DNA of 58,164 nucleotides from Acidimicrobiales bacterium. Lineage in GTDB: Bacteria; Actinomycetota; Acidimicrobiia; Acidimicrobiales; Acidimicrobilacustridaceae. This document shows, piece after piece, positions 43,720 through 52,390 of the stretch. The first letter of the stretch is position 1. The number at the start of each line of letters is the position of its first letter. The stretch spans positions 1 to 58,164 of the forward strand of contig JALOLF010000009.1 of assembly GCA_025456085.1 (NCBI GenBank), given 5' to 3'. A program made the translations under genes and the position numbers. Below the pieces are notes generated by a model. That model saw nothing but the letters and a program-made list of their open reading frames with translations. It was not told the DNA's origin and searched no databases.

Positions 43720-45632
43720 GGACCCATCGGACGCCCGGCCGGCCCTGATCGCCAGGGACGAACGTCCCACCGTGCGACCCTGTCCGGACCGGGCGACGAG
43801 GTCGTTGCAGGGGGGAGGCACCGGCCGACGGCGGTCACGATGGTCAGCGACGCGCGGAACCGACCGACCCGGGCCGCCTGTGCCAGCGTGGCGACATCGG
43901 CCGACAGACGATCGGGCCCTCGCGTCCCGGCCGCGGCGATGCTGTGCAACGGGAGCCCCGGCGGACCGTCGAACTGGGCCGGGTCGTCAGGGTCCCAGGC
44001 GTCGAGAAGCACCAGGTCGCGCCGCACCTCGACGTGGTCGAAGCCCAGGTCGCGCAGTCGCTCGCCGAGGCTCCCCGCCAGTGCCGCGTGCGGCACCCAG
44101 GCCAGGGCCGCCGCCGACAGCCTCGTGGACACGGCCGGATCGGGATGCTCGACGGTGAAGGTGCGCCAGTCGGTGTCGGTCACCGCCAGCGCCCCACCCG
44201 GCGCCACGATCCGCCGGGCCTCGGTCAGCGCCGCATGCGGGTCGGCGCTCCACTGCAGGACGCGCTCGAGGTGCACGAGGGCGGCGACACCGCGGTGGAG
44301 GGGCAGCGCACCGACGTCGGCCCGGCAGGTCCTCGTACGGCCGTGCCGTGCGGCCACGACCCGCAGCATGGCCGCCGACCGGTCGACCTCGACGGTGCGC
44401 ACGGCGCGAGCAGCCGCCCGGGCCAGCGTCGCGAAGGTGCCGGGACCGCATCCGATGTCGACGACGGTCGAACCGACGCCGAGCCGAGCCCGATCGAGCA
44501 CCCAGGCCCTCGCCGCCTGCACCGCCGGCCACGCGTCCGTGGCGTCCATCATGGCCACGAGGCGGTCCTGGTCCTGCTCCTCGCCGTCGACGTCGGTGAA
44601 CGACGCCGGCACCGGTGGGGGGTGCTGCTCCCCGGACGGAGCGGCGGGCGCCACGTGACGGCGTCGGACCGGGTCGGGATCGTCCAGGGGCGCAGGATCG
44701 TCGACCAGTGCTCGCAGCGTGTCGAGCGCCCGGAGCGGATCGTCCCCGCTGCCCGGTGGCGGTTCGAGCCACCGGATCCGCGGGTCGCGGCGGAACCACC
44801 GCTCCTGGCGGCGGGCGAAGCGGCGGGTGCGGGTCACCGCCCGCTCCAGTGCGTCGTCGAGCGTCACGGCTCCCGCGAGGTGGTCGAGCAGCTCCTTGTA
44901 GCCGAGGGCCTGGGCGGCGGTACGAGACAGGCCGCCGGGACGGGCGGCGAGGGCGCGGACCTCGTCGAGGAACCCGTCGTCGAGCTGGTCGCGGTACCGG
45001 GCCGCGATACGGGCGTCGAGCACGGGTCGCGGCAGGCGGAGGCCGACGAGCAGGAACCGCGTCGGGGGGTACGCCGCCAACCCGGGCCCGAACGACGAGA
45101 AGGGCCGCCCGCTGCCCAACGTGACCTCGAGGGCCCGCACGACACGGCGACGGTTGGTGGGTTCCATGCGCGCCGCGGCGACGGGGTCGAGCCCGGCGAG
45201 GCGGTGGTGCAGGCCGACGGTGTCGGCATCGGCCTCGAGCGCAGCCCGTACCTCGGGGTACTGCCCGGGGATGTCGAGGTCGTCCACAGCCGCCTGCAGG
45301 TACAGGCCCGTCCCCCCGACGAGCAGCGCCCGACGACCCCGACGCTCGATGTCCGCCACAGCGGCGTGCACGTCGGCCTGGAAGCGCGCCACGGTGTACT
45401 CCTCATCGGCGTCGACGAGGTCGATCAGGTGGTGGCGGATCTCGGCGCGTTCGGCGGGCGTGGGCTTGGCGGTGCCGATGTCCATGCCCCGGTAGACCTG
45501 CATGGAGTCGACCGAGACGATCTCGAACGCCGGTCGCCGGCGGGCCAGCGCCAGGGCCAGCGCGGACTTGCCCGATGCGGTGGGGCCCACGAGCGCCACG
45601 GGAGGGGCCGGGGAGGGTGGGTGCTCGCTCAC
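43716..45632 (-). CDS. miaA: Fusion of tRNA dimethylallyltransferase (MiaA) with a class I methyltransferase
   Basis: The frame is open without a stop from GTG 45632 to 43716, encoding 638 residues, twice the usual MiaA length. Residues 1-310 are MiaA: G-P-T-A-S-G-K-S (P-loop, about 15-22), D-S-M-Q-V-Y, G-G-T-G-L-Y and the C-terminal R-R-F-A-R-R-Q segment. MiaA puts a dimethylallyl group on A37 of tRNAs reading UNN codons. A Pro-rich linker follows (about 311-355). Residues 360-600 are a SAM-dependent methyltransferase: V-V-D-I-G-C-G-P-G-T-F (motif I, about 388-398), V-E-V-D-R-S and W-S-A-D-P-H-A-A-L. No start with a good ribosome site was found between the parts. A lost stop by sequencing frameshift cannot be excluded. 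The neighbours are an APH-like gene and miaB upstream. Confidence 0.88.
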   Translation of the reverse strand: MSEHPPSPAPPVALVGPTASGKSALALALARRRPAFEIVSVDSMQVYRGMDIGTAKPTPAERAEIRHHLIDLVDADEEYTVARFQADVHAAVADIERRGRRALLVGGTGLYLQAAVDDLDIPGQYPEVRAALEADADTVGLHHRLAGLDPVAAARMEPTNRRRVVRALEVTLGSGRPFSSFGPGLAAYPPTRFLLVGLRLPRPVLDARIAARYRDQLDDGFLDEVRALAARPGGLSRTAAQALGYKELLDHLAGAVTLDDALERAVTRTRRFARRQERWFRRDPRIRWLEPPPGSGDDPLRALDTLRALVDDPAPLDDPDPVRRRHVAPAAPSGEQHPPPVPASFTDVDGEEQDQDRLVAMMDATDAWPAVQAARAWVLDRARLGVGSTVVDIGCGPGTFATLARAAARAVRTVEVDRSAAMLRVVAARHGRTRTCRADVGALPLHRGVAALVHLERVLQWSADPHAALTEARRIVAPGGALAVTDTDWRTFTVEHPDPAVSTRLSAAALAWVPHAALAGSLGERLRDLGFDHVEVRRDLVLLDAWDPDDPAQFDGPPGLPLHSIAAAGTRGPDRLSADVATLAQAARVGRFRASLTIVTAVGRCLPPATTSSPGPDRVARWDVRPWRSGPAGRPMGP

Positions 45633-45634
45633 CG

Positions 45635-46441
45635 TCAGAAGAACTCGTCGAGCAGGACGTAGAAGTCGATGCGGGCCAGCGACGGCGTCTCCGGGCCGTA
45701 GGCGGCGAGGAACGGGCCGAGCGCTTCCCGGTCGATGTTGCGGGCGATGCTGCGGGCGCAGATGGCCAAATCCAGATGACGGTCGGCGACGCCGCACCGC
45801 CCGAGGTCCACGTAGCCGCACACGCCGGCGGTGTCGAGGAGCAGGTTGGGCAGACTCGGATCGCCGTGCACCACCACGAGGTCCTCCTCCCCGTCGGGCC
45901 GGGCCGCTGCGAGCAGCTCGTACAGGCGCTCCGGGGTGTATCGGGCATAGGCCGGCTCGAAGGTGGCGGGATCGACCAGGCCGAGCTCCAGGCGTTCGGC
46001 GGCCAGGGCGAGGCGTTCGTCGAGGCCGGTGCGGAAGGGGCACGAGTCGATCGGCAGCTCGTGGACGCGGCGCAGACCCCGGCCGATGGCCGCCAGGTGG
46101 GCCAGCACGTCGCCTGCGAGGTGGGCGGCGGTCGCGGGTCGACCGGGAAGCCCGGTGGTCACGAGGTGCACCGACCCGTCGTCGGGGTCGGTGAGGTGGG
46201 CCACCACCTCGGGCACCGGGAGGTGGCCCTGCAGCCATCGCAGGCGTTGGGCCTCGGCGTCGAGCAGCTCCGCCCCCTCGCCCGGGCCGGAACGAGGCGC
46301 GTGCTTCCAGTACCGGACCCGGCCGTCGGGCCAGTGGACTCGGCGGACGGTCGAGCGGTGACCCGCCAGGGGTGCGGGCTCCACCGAGCCGCCGGCAAGC
46401 AGGGCTGCCAACTCCGCGGGGAGGCGCGAGGCGTCGCTCAC
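45635..46441 (-). CDS. APH(3')-like aminoglycoside phosphotransferase-family protein
   Basis: The 268-residue product shows the kinase-like APH fold. The catalytic loop is V-V-H-G-D-P-S-L-P-N (HGDxxxxN), and the metal/Brenner segment is Y-V-D-L-G-R-C-G-V-A-D-R-H-L-D-L-A. The C-terminus F-Y-V-L-L-D-E-F-F is the ending seen in true APH(3') enzymes, where the terminal carboxylate contacts the drug. Length equals the family's about 265. It may phosphorylate an aminoglycoside or another metabolite. Its place inside the miaB-miaA run, with an ATGA overlap with miaB, argues for a resident chromosomal gene, not a recent mobile acquisition. Confidence 0.88.
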   Translation of the reverse strand: MSDASRLPAELAALLAGGSVEPAPLAGHRSTVRRVHWPDGRVRYWKHAPRSGPGEGAELLDAEAQRLRWLQGHLPVPEVVAHLTDPDDGSVHLVTTGLPGRPATAAHLAGDVLAHLAAIGRGLRRVHELPIDSCPFRTGLDERLALAAERLELGLVDPATFEPAYARYTPERLYELLAAARPDGEEDLVVVHGDPSLPNLLLDTAGVCGYVDLGRCGVADRHLDLAICARSIARNIDREALGPFLAAYGPETPSLARIDFYVLLDEFF

Positions 46442-47904
46442 CCGGCGGTGACGGGGATGTGGGTGCGGTGCCGGGGCGCGGCCAGGATCTCGAGCAGGTC
46501 ACCGCGCAGGTAGTGCGGGCCGGCGTCGACGACGGCGACCTGGGCCACCGTGCCGGGCCGCAGCGTTCGCTCGGCCCGGAAGTGGACGAGCTTGTTCTGG
46601 GCCGTGCGGGCCGAGGTGACGCCGGGGTCCTTCTTGCTGGGGCCCTCGACGATGACCTCCTCGGTGCGTCCGATGCGCTCACGGTGGCTCAGCAGGGCCG
46701 ATCGCTCGACCACCACCCGGAGTCGCTCGAAGCGCTCGGCGACGACGTCGGACGGCACGAAGTCCTCGATGCGCCCGGCCGCCTCGGTGCCCGGCCGGGG
46801 CGAGAAGACGAAGGTGTAGGCGCTGTCGAAGGCGGCTTCGGCCACCACTTCCAGCGTGTGCTCGAAGTCGGTGTCGGTCTCGCCGGGGAACCCCACGATG
46901 AGGTCGGTGGTGACGGCGAGGTCGGGCACCGCCGCTCGTGCGGCAGCGAGCCGCTCCAGGTAGCGCTGGGCCGTGTAGCCGCGGCGCATGGCGGCGAGCA
47001 CCCGGTCGCTGCCGGCCTGCAACGGCAGGTGGAGGTGCGGGCACACCGCACGGAGGTCGGCCATGGCGACGATCGTCTCGGGCCGCAGGTCCTTCGGGTG
47101 CGGGCTGGTGTAGCGGACCCTGCGGATGCCCTCCACGGAGGCGACCGCGGCGAGCAGATCGGCGAACAGCGGTCGGGGACGCCGTGCCGGGTCCGAGGCC
47201 CACGCCGCGCCCGCCACCGCCGACTCGTCGTCGCCGGGCTCCCGACGCAGGCGCGTCGTGAGGTCGCGGCCGTAGGAGTTCACGTTCTGGCCGAGCAGGG
47301 TGACCTCCACCACGCCATCGGCCGCGAGTTGGCGCACCTCGTCGACGACGTCGCCGAACGGACGGCTCAGCTCGGCGCCGCGCACCGACGGCACGATGCA
47401 GAAGGCGCAGCTGTTGTCACAACCGATCTGGATGGTCACCCACGCCGCCCAGTCCACCTCGCGGCGCACCGGCAGCGCGGACGGGAAGGTCTCGGCGTCG
47501 TCGAGCACGGCTTCGTCGAGGATCTCCAACACCGGCGACCCGGCGACGCGCGACTCGTGCAGCAACTCGACCGCCCGGTGCACGTTGTGCGTGCCGAACA
47601 CGACGTCGACGTGCCCGGCCCGGTGCTGGATGAGGTCGCGGTCTTTCTGGGCCAGGCAACCGCCCACGACGATCTCGAGCTCGGGACGGCGTTGCTTCTC
47701 CGCCTTCAGATGACCCAGCGCGCCGTAGAGCTTGTTGTCTGCGTTCTCCCGGATGCAGCAGGTGTTCAGCACGACCACGTCGGCGTCATCGAGAGCGGTG
47801 GCCGCCACCATGCCGTCGGCTTCGAGCAGACCGGCGATGCGCTCCGAGTCGTGTTCGTTCATCTGGCACCCGTAGGTGCGCACCAGGTACTTCTTGGGAG
47901 CCAC
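46438..47904 (-). CDS. miaB: tRNA-2-methylthio-N6-dimethylallyladenosine synthase
   Basis: MiaB adds a methylthio group to the dimethylallylated A37 made by MiaA. The 488-residue product has the N-terminal MTTase domain (T-Y-G-C-Q-M-N-E-H-D-S-E, then C-C-I-R-E-N-A), the radical-SAM cluster motif C-D-N-S-C-A-F-C (CxxxCxxC, about residue 167) and a C-terminal TRAM domain. GTG 47904 begins V-A-P-K-K-Y. It overlaps the APH-like gene by four bases. The fused MiaA lies two genes downstream. Confidence 0.97.
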   Translation of the reverse strand: MAPKKYLVRTYGCQMNEHDSERIAGLLEADGMVAATALDDADVVVLNTCCIRENADNKLYGALGHLKAEKQRRPELEIVVGGCLAQKDRDLIQHRAGHVDVVFGTHNVHRAVELLHESRVAGSPVLEILDEAVLDDAETFPSALPVRREVDWAAWVTIQIGCDNSCAFCIVPSVRGAELSRPFGDVVDEVRQLAADGVVEVTLLGQNVNSYGRDLTTRLRREPGDDESAVAGAAWASDPARRPRPLFADLLAAVASVEGIRRVRYTSPHPKDLRPETIVAMADLRAVCPHLHLPLQAGSDRVLAAMRRGYTAQRYLERLAAARAAVPDLAVTTDLIVGFPGETDTDFEHTLEVVAEAAFDSAYTFVFSPRPGTEAAGRIEDFVPSDVVAERFERLRVVVERSALLSHRERIGRTEEVIVEGPSKKDPGVTSARTAQNKLVHFRAERTLRPGTVAQVAVVDAGPHYLRGDLLEILAAPRHRTHIPVTAG

Positions 47905-47930
47905 CCGACCAGGCTAAGGGGTCGGGCGCG

Positions 47931-48227
47931 TCAGGCGGAACCGCGGCCGGGGAACCCGATCGGGGGGCCGAGGCGCTGCATGCGCTTGACCTCGGGACCC
48001 GTGGCGAGCAGGTACCAGACGGCCACGATCAGGCCCAGCACCGGGAAGAAGAGACCCACGCCCAGGATGATCAGCCACATCAGCTTGGACTTGTTGGCCT
48101 GATCCCACGCCCAGGCCGGTTTTCGGGCGGCGTTGACGAGCGCCCACAGCTGGATGCCGAAGCCGAGGATCTCCGCGAGGACCAGGAGTTGCCATGTCTC
48201 CACGCTGTCACTCTTCCTCTCGGACAC
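47931..48227 (-). CDS. Small two-span membrane protein (DUF2516-like)
   Basis: The 98-residue product has two membrane segments (about residues 14-33 and 48-72) separated by K-P-A-W-A-W-D-Q-A-N-K-S-K. It ends in a basic tail. This pattern fits the small DUF2516 membrane proteins of actinobacteria, recognised by architecture only. GTG 48227 is the start, with GTG 48203 possible. It lies between recA and miaB, where recX is often found in other bacteria. Confidence 0.75.
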   Translation of the reverse strand: MSERKSDSVETWQLLVLAEILGFGIQLWALVNAARKPAWAWDQANKSKLMWLIILGVGLFFPVLGLIVAVWYLLATGPEVKRMQRLGPPIGFPGRGSA

Positions 48228-48266
48228 CTTCGTGTGGGTTCCCGCACGGTAGTCGTTCGGTTGCGA

Positions 48267-48306
48267 ACGGCCGCCATCGCCGAGGTGACACAGCGATGGC
48301 GGCCGT
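48267..48306 (-). terminator. recA terminator hairpin
   Basis: A perfect 14-base stem, ACGGCCGCCATCGC (48267-48280) with GCGATGGCGGCCGT (48293-48306), closes a 12-base loop. It lies 110 bases after the recA stop and before the small membrane gene. It should separate most recA transcripts from the miaB block. Confidence 0.75.
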
Positions 48307-48416
48307 CGCGGGCTGGCAAGGGCGAGTGAGGTGGAGACAGACCCGGCGGGCCGGAGGTCGAGCTGGTAGCTGGCGCTGAGGCCTGGACCGGGGCTCGTCG
48401 CTCGGCTCGGTGGCTG

Positions 48417-49451
48417 TCAGTCGTCGAGCGTGATCGGGACCTCGTCTTCCTCCGACATGACGTCGTCGGCGCCGATGCCGACCTCCTGGAGGATGCGGTC
48501 GGAGATCTCGACCATGATCTCGGGGTTCTCGGCCAGGAAGACCTTCGCGTTCTCGCGGCCCTGACCGAGCTGCTCGCCCTCGTAGGTGTACCAGGCGCCG
48601 CTCTTGCGCACGATGCCCAGGTCGACGCCCACGTCGAGCAACGAGCCCTCCCGGCTGATGCCCCGGCCGTACATGATGTCGAACTCGCACTGCTTGAACG
48701 GCGGGGCCACCTTGTTCTTGACCACCTTCACCTTGGTGCGGTTGCCGACGACCTCACCACCGTCCTTGATGGACTCGACCCGCCGGATGTCGAGACGCAC
48801 CGACGAGTAGAACTTCAGCGCACGGCCACCCGGCGTGGTCTCGGGGCTGCCGAACATGACGCCGATCTTCTCCCGGAGCTGGTTGATGAAGACGGCGATG
48901 GTGTTCGACTTGTTGAGGTTGGCGGTGAGCTTGCGCAGCGCCTGGGACATGAGCCGGGCCTGGAGGCCGACATGGGTGTCGCCCATCTCGCCTTCGATCT
49001 CGGCCCGGGGGGTGAGCGCCGCCACCGAGTCGATCACCACGACGTCGAGGGCGCCGGAGCGGATGAGCATGTCGGCGATCTCGAGGGCCTGCTCGCCGGT
49101 GTCGGGTTGGGAGATGAGCAGCTCGTCGACGTCGACGCCGATGGCCTTGGCGTAGACCGGATCCATGGCGTGCTCGGCGTCGATGTAGGCGCACACGCCA
49201 CCGTTGCGCTGGGCTTCGGCCACCACGTGCATGGCCAGCGTGGACTTGCCGGAGGCCTCGGGGCCGAAGATCTCGACGACCCGGCCCCGGGGCAGACCGC
49301 CCACGCCGAGGGCGAGGTCGAGGGCGAGCGCTCCCGTGGGGATCGTCTCGACCCGCATGGTGCCCTTCTCGCCCATCTTCATGACGGAGCCCTTGCCGTA
49401 CTGCTTCTCGATCTGGCTGAGGGCCATCTCCAGTGCCTTGTCACGTTCCAC
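48417..49451 (-). CDS. recA: Recombinase RecA
   Basis: RecA performs strand exchange in homologous recombination and activates LexA self-cleavage. The 344-residue product has Walker [10 protein letters not shown] (about residues 65-73), Walker B V-V-V-I-D-S-V, the L2 segment [15 protein letters not shown] and an acidic C-terminus. GTG 49451 (V-E-R-D-K-A-L) has AGGAG eight bases upstream. There is no intein. Upstream lie an SOS box and a PafBC-type promoter. Confidence 0.99.
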   Translation of the reverse strand: MERDKALEMALSQIEKQYGKGSVMKMGEKGTMRVETIPTGALALDLALGVGGLPRGRVVEIFGPEASGKSTLAMHVVAEAQRNGGVCAYIDAEHAMDPVYAKAIGVDVDELLISQPDTGEQALEIADMLIRSGALDVVVIDSVAALTPRAEIEGEMGDTHVGLQARLMSQALRKLTANLNKSNTIAVFINQLREKIGVMFGSPETTPGGRALKFYSSVRLDIRRVESIKDGGEVVGNRTKVKVVKNKVAPPFKQCEFDIMYGRGISREGSLLDVGVDLGIVRKSGAWYTYEGEQLGQGRENAKVFLAENPEIMVEISDRILQEVGIGADDVMSEEDEVPITLDD

Positions 49452-49533
49452 CGGGGTATCTCCTCTGTCTGCACGGTCGTGCGTTCGAACTGTCGTGTCG
49501 GGCTGCGCCGGCCGCAGCGATCACCTGGGGATC

Positions 49534-49556
49534 ACGTTACGGAGGGGGTATGACAA
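49534..49556 (-). promoter_or_regulatory. PafBC-type (RecA-NDp) recA promoter
   Basis: On the minus strand TTGTCA (49556-49551) and TAACGT (49539-49534) are 11 bases apart. This matches the mycobacterial RecA-NDp pattern TTGTCR-N11-TAnnnT, used by PafBC for LexA-independent DNA-damage induction. The -10 is 83 bases from the recA start. Assignment is by pattern only; pafBC is not in the window. Confidence 0.6.
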
Positions 49557-49586
49557 CCATCCGGCGGAATGACAGCAGGGTAATTG

Positions 49587-49600
49587 CGAACGACTGTTCG
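49587..49600. promoter_or_regulatory. SOS box upstream of recA
   Basis: CGAACGACTGTTCG keeps both five-base arms with a four-base spacer. It lies 136 bases before recA and 124 bases before the divergent msrB, 31 bases upstream of the TTGTCA hexamer. LexA bound here could affect either gene. Confidence 0.85.
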
Positions 49601-49723
49601 ATCAAGCATCCTGCGCCGTGCGCCGCGCGCCGCGCCGACACCGTCCCGGCCCGCACGGCCGGGAACGTCGTGACAGGCTTCGGCGTTGTCCCCCTCGACC
49701 GGTCCGACCAGCGGAGGTTTCCC

Positions 49724-50215
49724 ATGAGCGCCGATCAGCCCACCGGCTCCCACCCCTCCGACGAGGAGCTCCGCCTGCGGCTCACCCCCGAGGAGTACCA
49801 CGTCACCCAGGAGAAGGGCACCGAGCGTGCCTTCACCGGCCGGTACTGGGACTGCCACGACGAGGGCGTGTACCGCTGCGTGGTGTGTGACGCCGAGCTG
49901 TTCACGTCGGACACGAAGTACGAGTCGGGATCGGGCTGGCCGAGCTTCTGGCAGCCTGCGTCGTCCGGCGCGGTGGCCGAGGCAGCCGACCGGAGCTACG
50001 GCATGGTGCGCACCGAGGCGGTGTGCGCCTCGTGCGGCGCGCACCTGGGTCACGTCTTCGACGACGGCCCCCGTCCCACCGGGCTGCGCTACTGCATGAA
50101 CTCGGCGTCGCTGCGCCTCGAGCCCGGCGCGGACCGACCCGGTGCGGACCGGCCCGGCGACGACGCGAGGCCCGCCCCCGGTCCTGACGCCGTGCGCGGC
50201 AGGACAGGGCACTGA
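49724..50215 (+). CDS. msrB: Peptide-methionine (R)-S-oxide reductase
   Basis: MsrB reduces methionine-R-sulfoxide in oxidised proteins. The 163-residue product has the zinc CxxC pairs (C-V-V-C and C-A-S-C), G-S-G-W-P-S-F-W, and the catalytic Cys in R-Y-C-M-N-S. The last 30 residues, rich in Gly/Asp/Pro/Arg, are an extra disordered tail. ATG 49724 has GGAGG seven bases upstream. It is divergent from recA. Confidence 0.96.
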   Translation: MSADQPTGSHPSDEELRLRLTPEEYHVTQEKGTERAFTGRYWDCHDEGVYRCVVCDAELFTSDTKYESGSGWPSFWQPASSGAVAEAADRSYGMVRTEAVCASCGAHLGHVFDDGPRPTGLRYCMNSASLRLEPGADRPGADRPGDDARPAPGPDAVRGRTGH

Positions 50216-50255
50216 CCGCCCGGCGCGGCGCCGTCCCGCCGCGTCGGCCACCGTC

Positions 50256-51437
50256 TCAGGGTCCCGGCGGGTGTCGCTCCTCGTCGGCACCGCGCAGGGC
50301 GACGAGGTAGGCGCTGCGCACGGCGAAGGTCTGGCGCAGCTCGGCCAGGATCTCGTCCAGGAACTCCTCGCGGTAGGTGGCGTCGGTGACGGTGACCACC
50401 GAGAAGTACAACCCCGAGAACGCCGCCAGGAAGGTGGCCAGCTTCACCAGCTCCGCGGTCAGCTCCACCTGCCGACCCAGCATCGTCGCCGACACGAGCA
50501 CGTCGCCGGGATGACCGAGCCAGGTCTGCACGATCTCCGGCGTGATGGTCAGCAGTCCCAGCACGACGAAGAACGCGCCGAGCACGACGGTCACGACCAC
50601 CACCGGGATCCCCTGGCTGAACAGGGCGACGAGCAGGACGTTGCCCTGCTGGCGGCGGCTGAGGGGCCCGGGGGGTACGGGACCGGGACCCACCAGGGCG
50701 CCCAACGGCTCGGCCGGGGTCCCCGCGATCTCGGCGCGGACCGCGTCGCCGTCGGGGAAGGTGGCCAGCCGGTCGAGCTCGCGGGGCAGGCGGGTGAGCA
50801 GGAAGGCCAGGCCCACCAGGAAGAACAACCCGACGACCGCCACGAGGAACCACCCACTGAGCCCGTCGGCGACCTGCCACATCTCGGTGTTGATGAACAA
50901 CACGATCGTGATGAGCAACAGCAACGGCAGCGCCCGGCCCAGGAGCGGGCCGACGGACTCGAGCTCGTGGGCCGCCTTCACGAGCGCCCACCGGGTGAGG
51001 GGGATCAGGCCGTAGCTGACGACGACGGAGGCCAGGGCGAGCAGCACGACGTTGCCCACCACGAGCGCCAGGCCCTGGAGGAGCTGACCGCCGATGGTCG
51101 CGGTCACCAATCCGGGCACGAGCACGAAGACCAGGGTCTCGCCCCACCCGACGCGCTCGGGGCGGACGAACGGCGCACGACCACGCACCAGGTTCAGCAC
51201 CGCCCAGACACCCACCAGCACGGCGAAGGCGCCGATGCCCGCCAGCAGGTTCTGCCACCACGCCCAGGCGGCCTGGAGGGCACCCGTCAGCTCCAGCACC
51301 AGCACCAACGCCAGCGGGATCGCGGCACGGGTGAGCACGTCCTCCGTGACGCTGTAGCCCTCGATCAGGTGCGGCGTCCCGCGGTCGGCGAACCACCGCT
51401 CCACGGCGCGGATCCGGGTCGGGTCGACATCGCCCAC
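50256..51437 (-). CDS. Polytopic membrane protein of unknown function
   Basis: The 393-residue product has about eight membrane segments, for example V-L-V-L-E-L-T-G-A-L and L-L-L-L-I-T-I-V-L-F-I. It has hydrophilic N- and C-terminal ends and a charged central loop (L-P-R-E-L-D-R-L-A-T-F-P-D-G-D). No transporter or enzyme motif is recognised. GTG 51437 is preferred because the frame upstream is low quality and overlaps the divergent methyltransferase gene's promoter. It converges on msrB. Confidence 0.75.
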   Translation of the reverse strand: MGDVDPTRIRAVERWFADRGTPHLIEGYSVTEDVLTRAAIPLALVLVLELTGALQAAWAWWQNLLAGIGAFAVLVGVWAVLNLVRGRAPFVRPERVGWGETLVFVLVPGLVTATIGGQLLQGLALVVGNVVLLALASVVVSYGLIPLTRWALVKAAHELESVGPLLGRALPLLLLITIVLFINTEMWQVADGLSGWFLVAVVGLFFLVGLAFLLTRLPRELDRLATFPDGDAVRAEIAGTPAEPLGALVGPGPVPPGPLSRRQQGNVLLVALFSQGIPVVVVTVVLGAFFVVLGLLTITPEIVQTWLGHPGDVLVSATMLGRQVELTAELVKLATFLAAFSGLYFSVVTVTDATYREEFLDEILAELRQTFAVRSAYLVALRGADEERHPPGP

Positions 51438-51537
51438 CCCGGCATCGTGACACCGGGACCTGCGGTCATCGGGGATCGGGAACCGGGTCACGACCCGCGG
51501 CAGGGACGCAGCAGCGCCGTCGACCGGATCGATTCCG

Positions 51538-52323
51538 GTGGAGGATGGGTGGATGGCCGAACCGTCCTCCCGCTCGTGGCAGGTGTTCCTCGACGTCTTC
51601 GAGCACCTCCCCCGGCAGGGACCGGGGAATCGGGCCAGCACGGCACGCGCCCTGGCGCTGTGCGCCGATCTGACCCCGGCGCCGGCGATCGTGGACCTGG
51701 GTTGCGGCGTCGGAGCGCAGACCCTGGACCTGGCGACGCTCACCGACGGGTCGGTCGTCGCCGTCGACGACCACGGGCCGTTCCTCGAGCGGCTCGCCGT
51801 CGGCGCCGACGCGCTCGGTCTGACCGATCGGGTCCGCCCGTTGTGCGCCGACATGGCGGCGACCGGGCTCCGGCCGGCCAGCTTCGACCTGGTGTGGTCG
51901 GAGGGGGCGCTGTACCAGATCGGTCTCGAGAACGCCCTGCGGATCTGCGCCGGCCTGCTCCACCCGGGTGGCCACCTGGCCTTCACCGATGCCGTGTGGC
52001 GACGGGACGATCCGCCGGCCGAGGTCCGGGCGTGCTTCGGACTCGACTACCCCACGATGGGGACCGTCGACGACGACCTGGCGGTCCTCGCCCGCTGCGG
52101 CTTCGAACCCGTCGACCACTTCACGCTTCCCGACGAGGCCTGGTGGCAGGACTTCTACACCCCGATGCAGGCACGCGTCCGGGAGCTGCGGCAGGCGCTC
52201 GCCGGCGATCGCGAGGCGCTCGACGTGCTGGACGGACTCGACGCCGAAGCCGAGCTGCACCGCCGGCACGGCGACAGCTACGCGTACGAGTTCTTCGTCG
52301 CCCGCCGCGCCTCCGACGGGTGA
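51538..52323 (+). CDS. Class I SAM-dependent methyltransferase
   Basis: The 261-residue product has motif I V-D-L-G-C-G-V-G-A-Q (about residues 52-61), V-V-A-V-D-D-H (motif post-I), D-L-V-W-S-E-G-A-L-Y (motif II) and L-L-H-P-G-G-H-L (motif III). It resembles UbiE-type small-molecule methyltransferases. Substrate unknown. GTG 51538 or ATG 51553 may start it; GGTGGAGGA upstream favours the latter slightly. Confidence 0.88.
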   Translation: MEDGWMAEPSSRSWQVFLDVFEHLPRQGPGNRASTARALALCADLTPAPAIVDLGCGVGAQTLDLATLTDGSVVAVDDHGPFLERLAVGADALGLTDRVRPLCADMAATGLRPASFDLVWSEGALYQIGLENALRICAGLLHPGGHLAFTDAVWRRDDPPAEVRACFGLDYPTMGTVDDDLAVLARCGFEPVDHFTLPDEAWWQDFYTPMQARVRELRQALAGDREALDVLDGLDAEAELHRRHGDSYAYEFFVARRASDG

Positions 52324-52390
52324 GCCAGGCGCCTGCTGGCCCCATCAGCCGGTGCCGACCGCACGGGCAGGTCGCGTCCGCCCGACCGGG

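Noticed and set aside
43803..44560. Independent methyltransferase gene downstream of miaA
   Set aside because: No stop codon separates it from miaA and no internal start with a good ribosome site was seen, so a fusion is the reading best supported by the sequence.
47931..48416. recX gene after recA
   Set aside because: The only gene there is a small two-span membrane protein; no RecX motifs occur.
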